From NCBI GenBank assembly GCA_025450405.1, contig JANWHL010000081.1, positions 1 to 7,292 of the forward strand: a stretch of DNA of 7,292 nt. Direction: 5' to 3'. Below are positions 6,006 through 7,292 of the stretch, in pieces. Within the stretch, counting starts at the first letter, position 1. Each line of letters begins with the position of its first letter. Under the pieces are notes generated by a model. The model ran no database searches and had not been told where the DNA came from. It saw nothing but the letters and a program-made list of their open reading frames with translations. Source of the DNA: Ktedonobacterales bacterium (lineage in GTDB: Bacteria; Chloroflexota; Ktedonobacteria; Ktedonobacterales; JADMIN01). The position numbers and the translations under genes were made by a program.

Positions 6006-7292
6006 GTGGTCGCGGTGGTTGGGGTACGACCGCCGGTGTTTTGGAAACGGGCGGCGTATACGAGCCACGGTCTCCGCCATGGCGCGCGAAGAAGGTGGCC
6101 GCCAGGGCACAGGTGAGGGCGGTGCCGCCGGCCACAAGAAACGCGAGATCGGTGCCGCCGCGTTCGGCCAGGGCACCGGCCAAGAGCGCACCGAGCGGAC
6201 TGCTGCCCGCGAAAATGTAGCTGAAGAGCCCGGCGACGCGGCCCTGTAGATAGCCCGGCGTGGAGAGCTGGACGAGTGAGTTGGTGTTGGACGTGTAGAG
6301 TGTGTAGCAGATGCCGGTCGCGAACAGCAGCAGGATCGCCCCGGCGACCGAACGCTGGGGGGCGAGGATGAGCTCTCCCAAGCCGAAGCCGCCCGCACTC
6401 AGGAGGAGGATGCGCCAGGTGGCACGTCCCAGCGACGCCGAGATCAGAGCGCCAACCAGCGCCCCGGCACCGAAGCACGCCGTCAGCAAGCCGTATACCT
6501 GGGCGCCGGACCGCAGTGTCTGGCTTGCGAGAATCGGCAGCAGCACGCTGAAATTGATGCCGGCGACGCAGATCAGCAGGAACGTGGAGAGCGCCAGCAG
6601 GAGCGCGGGTGTGCGCCAGACGTAGGTGAGTCCCTCGCCGATGCTGCGCAGCATGGTCGGCCGCTCGCGCTGCTCGACGGGCACGAGCTCGTCCACGCGC
6701 ATCATCAGCAGAGCGACAACCACGGCCACATAACTGATCGCGTCGATGCCGAAGCAAATGCCGACCCCAAACGCCGCGATTAACAATCCACCGATCCCAG
6801 GTCCGACGATGCGCGTCGCGTTGGCGACGCTCGAATTGAGCGCAATGGCGTTGGGTAACTCCTTGCGCCCTACCATCTGAAAGATGAAGGCCTGCCGGCT
6901 GGGATTATTGAGGACGAGTACCAGGCCGCGCAGTGCCGCGACCGCGTATGTCTCCTCCAAGGTGACGACATGCGCTAGCGTCAACACCGCCATGGCGCCA
7001 CTGCACAGGCCAAGCGCAACTTGCGCGACGATCAGAGTGGTGCGGTGGTCAAGGCGGTCGCTGAGGGCGCCGCCAAAGAGTCCGAGCACGGCATAGGGAC
7101 CGAACTGCCAAAAGGCCAGCAGGCCAACCGCGAATGCCGAGTGGGTCAGCTCGAGCACCAGCCAAGCCATGGCGGCGCTCTGGAGCCAGGTGCCCGTCAT
7201 CGAGAGAAACTGGCCGAAGAAGTACAGGCGATAGTTGCGGTGCGAGCGCAGGCTGGCGAACGTGCGGCCACCAAGGAAGCTGCCCGCCGATG
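5998..7292 (-). CDS. MFS exporter, EntS/DHA3-type (5' end off window)
   Basis: An integral inner-membrane major facilitator, probably a proton-driven exporter of drugs or a small metabolite; the substrate is unknown. The visible 430 residues include the family's start-proximal pattern FASLRSHRNYRLYFFGQFLS, which lies before the Met at 7200. That Met is therefore internal and the real start is beyond the right edge. Counting from the Met at 7200, motif A (GGALSDRLDHRT) is at 43-54 and the MFS_3/EntS signature NNPSRQAFIFQMVGR is at 98-112. It is followed by ELPNAIALNSSVANATRIVGP at 114-134. About twelve hydrophobic segments are seen, with a hydrophilic central loop (VDELVPVEQRERP). The C terminus is a Pro-rich tail whose last codons lie within the inverted repeat. 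It is upstream of the SRAP gene on the same strand. Confidence 0.93.
   Translation of the reverse strand, partial: SAGSFLGGRTFASLRSHRNYRLYFFGQFLSMTGTWLQSAAMAWLVLELTHSAFAVGLLAFWQFGPYAVLGLFGGALSDRLDHRTTLIVAQVALGLCSGAMAVLTLAHVVTLEETYAVAALRGLVLVLNNPSRQAFIFQMVGRKELPNAIALNSSVANATRIVGPGIGGLLIAAFGVGICFGIDAISYVAVVVALLMMRVDELVPVEQRERPTMLRSIGEGLTYVWRTPALLLALSTFLLICVAGINFSVLLPILASQTLRSGAQVYGLLTACFGAGALVGALISASLGRATWRILLLSAGGFGLGELILAPQRSVAGAILLLFATGICYTLYTSNTNSLVQLSTPGYLQGRVAGLFSYIFAGSSPLGALLAGALAERGGTDLAFLVAGGTALTCALAATFFARHGGDRGSYTPPVSKTPAVVPQPPRPQA

Noticed and set aside
5756..6757. 333-codon minus-strand frame overlapping the MFS and SRAP genes
   Set aside because: It is an out-of-frame reading of the MFS gene, rich in Arg/His/Pro, while the MFS frame shows clear transmembrane segments and motifs.

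Overview
The window is GC-rich bacterial chromosome, densely coding, with high G+C at third codon positions and ordinary housekeeping or metabolic genes. Nothing in it is plasmid-, phage- or CRISPR-like. The protein styles (an Nfo beginning MRIGRHIPTGS, a ScpB with a long low-complexity tail, a SATKS/YCTAG-type serine hydrolase) suggest a Chloroflexota-like (Thermomicrobia-like) or other GC-rich soil or thermophile lineage. That assignment is impression only; I could not compare against a database.

Layout. Positions 1-1603 (minus) hold most of an ACSF2-type AMP-forming acyl-CoA synthetase that runs off the left edge. A 166-bp divergent intergenic region follows, carrying a textbook extended -10 promoter placed so close to the next ATG that scpB (1770-2579, plus) looks leaderless. 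Next come nfo, endonuclease IV (2665-3639, plus), with a basic C-terminal tail, and a 66-residue Gly/Arg/Trp-rich small protein (3736-3936, plus). A hairpin at 3956-3979 ends the plus-strand block. The rest is on the minus strand, listed here in the order of transcription: an EntS/DHA3-type MFS exporter (7292-5998, N terminus beyond the right edge), a YedK/HMCES-type SRAP protein (5865-5185) and a CubicO/beta-lactamase-fold serine hydrolase (5072-4008).

How the genes relate. Two are abasic-site proteins: Nfo cleaves AP sites in duplex DNA, and SRAP proteins crosslink to AP sites in single-stranded DNA. They lie about 1.5 kb apart on opposite strands, so any link is one of neighbourhood, not of operon. 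ScpB (chromosome condensation) sits just upstream of nfo in the same orientation; no scpA is visible. The MFS, SRAP and hydrolase genes could be read together, although a possible separate promoter and an 11-bp inverted repeat lie in the MFS/SRAP gap.

I see no clear new multi-gene system. The observations most worth following are the leaderless scpB promoter, the inverted repeat bracketing the MFS/SRAP gap (a possible small MITE-like insertion or long-range RNA stem), and the unrecognised small protein after nfo.
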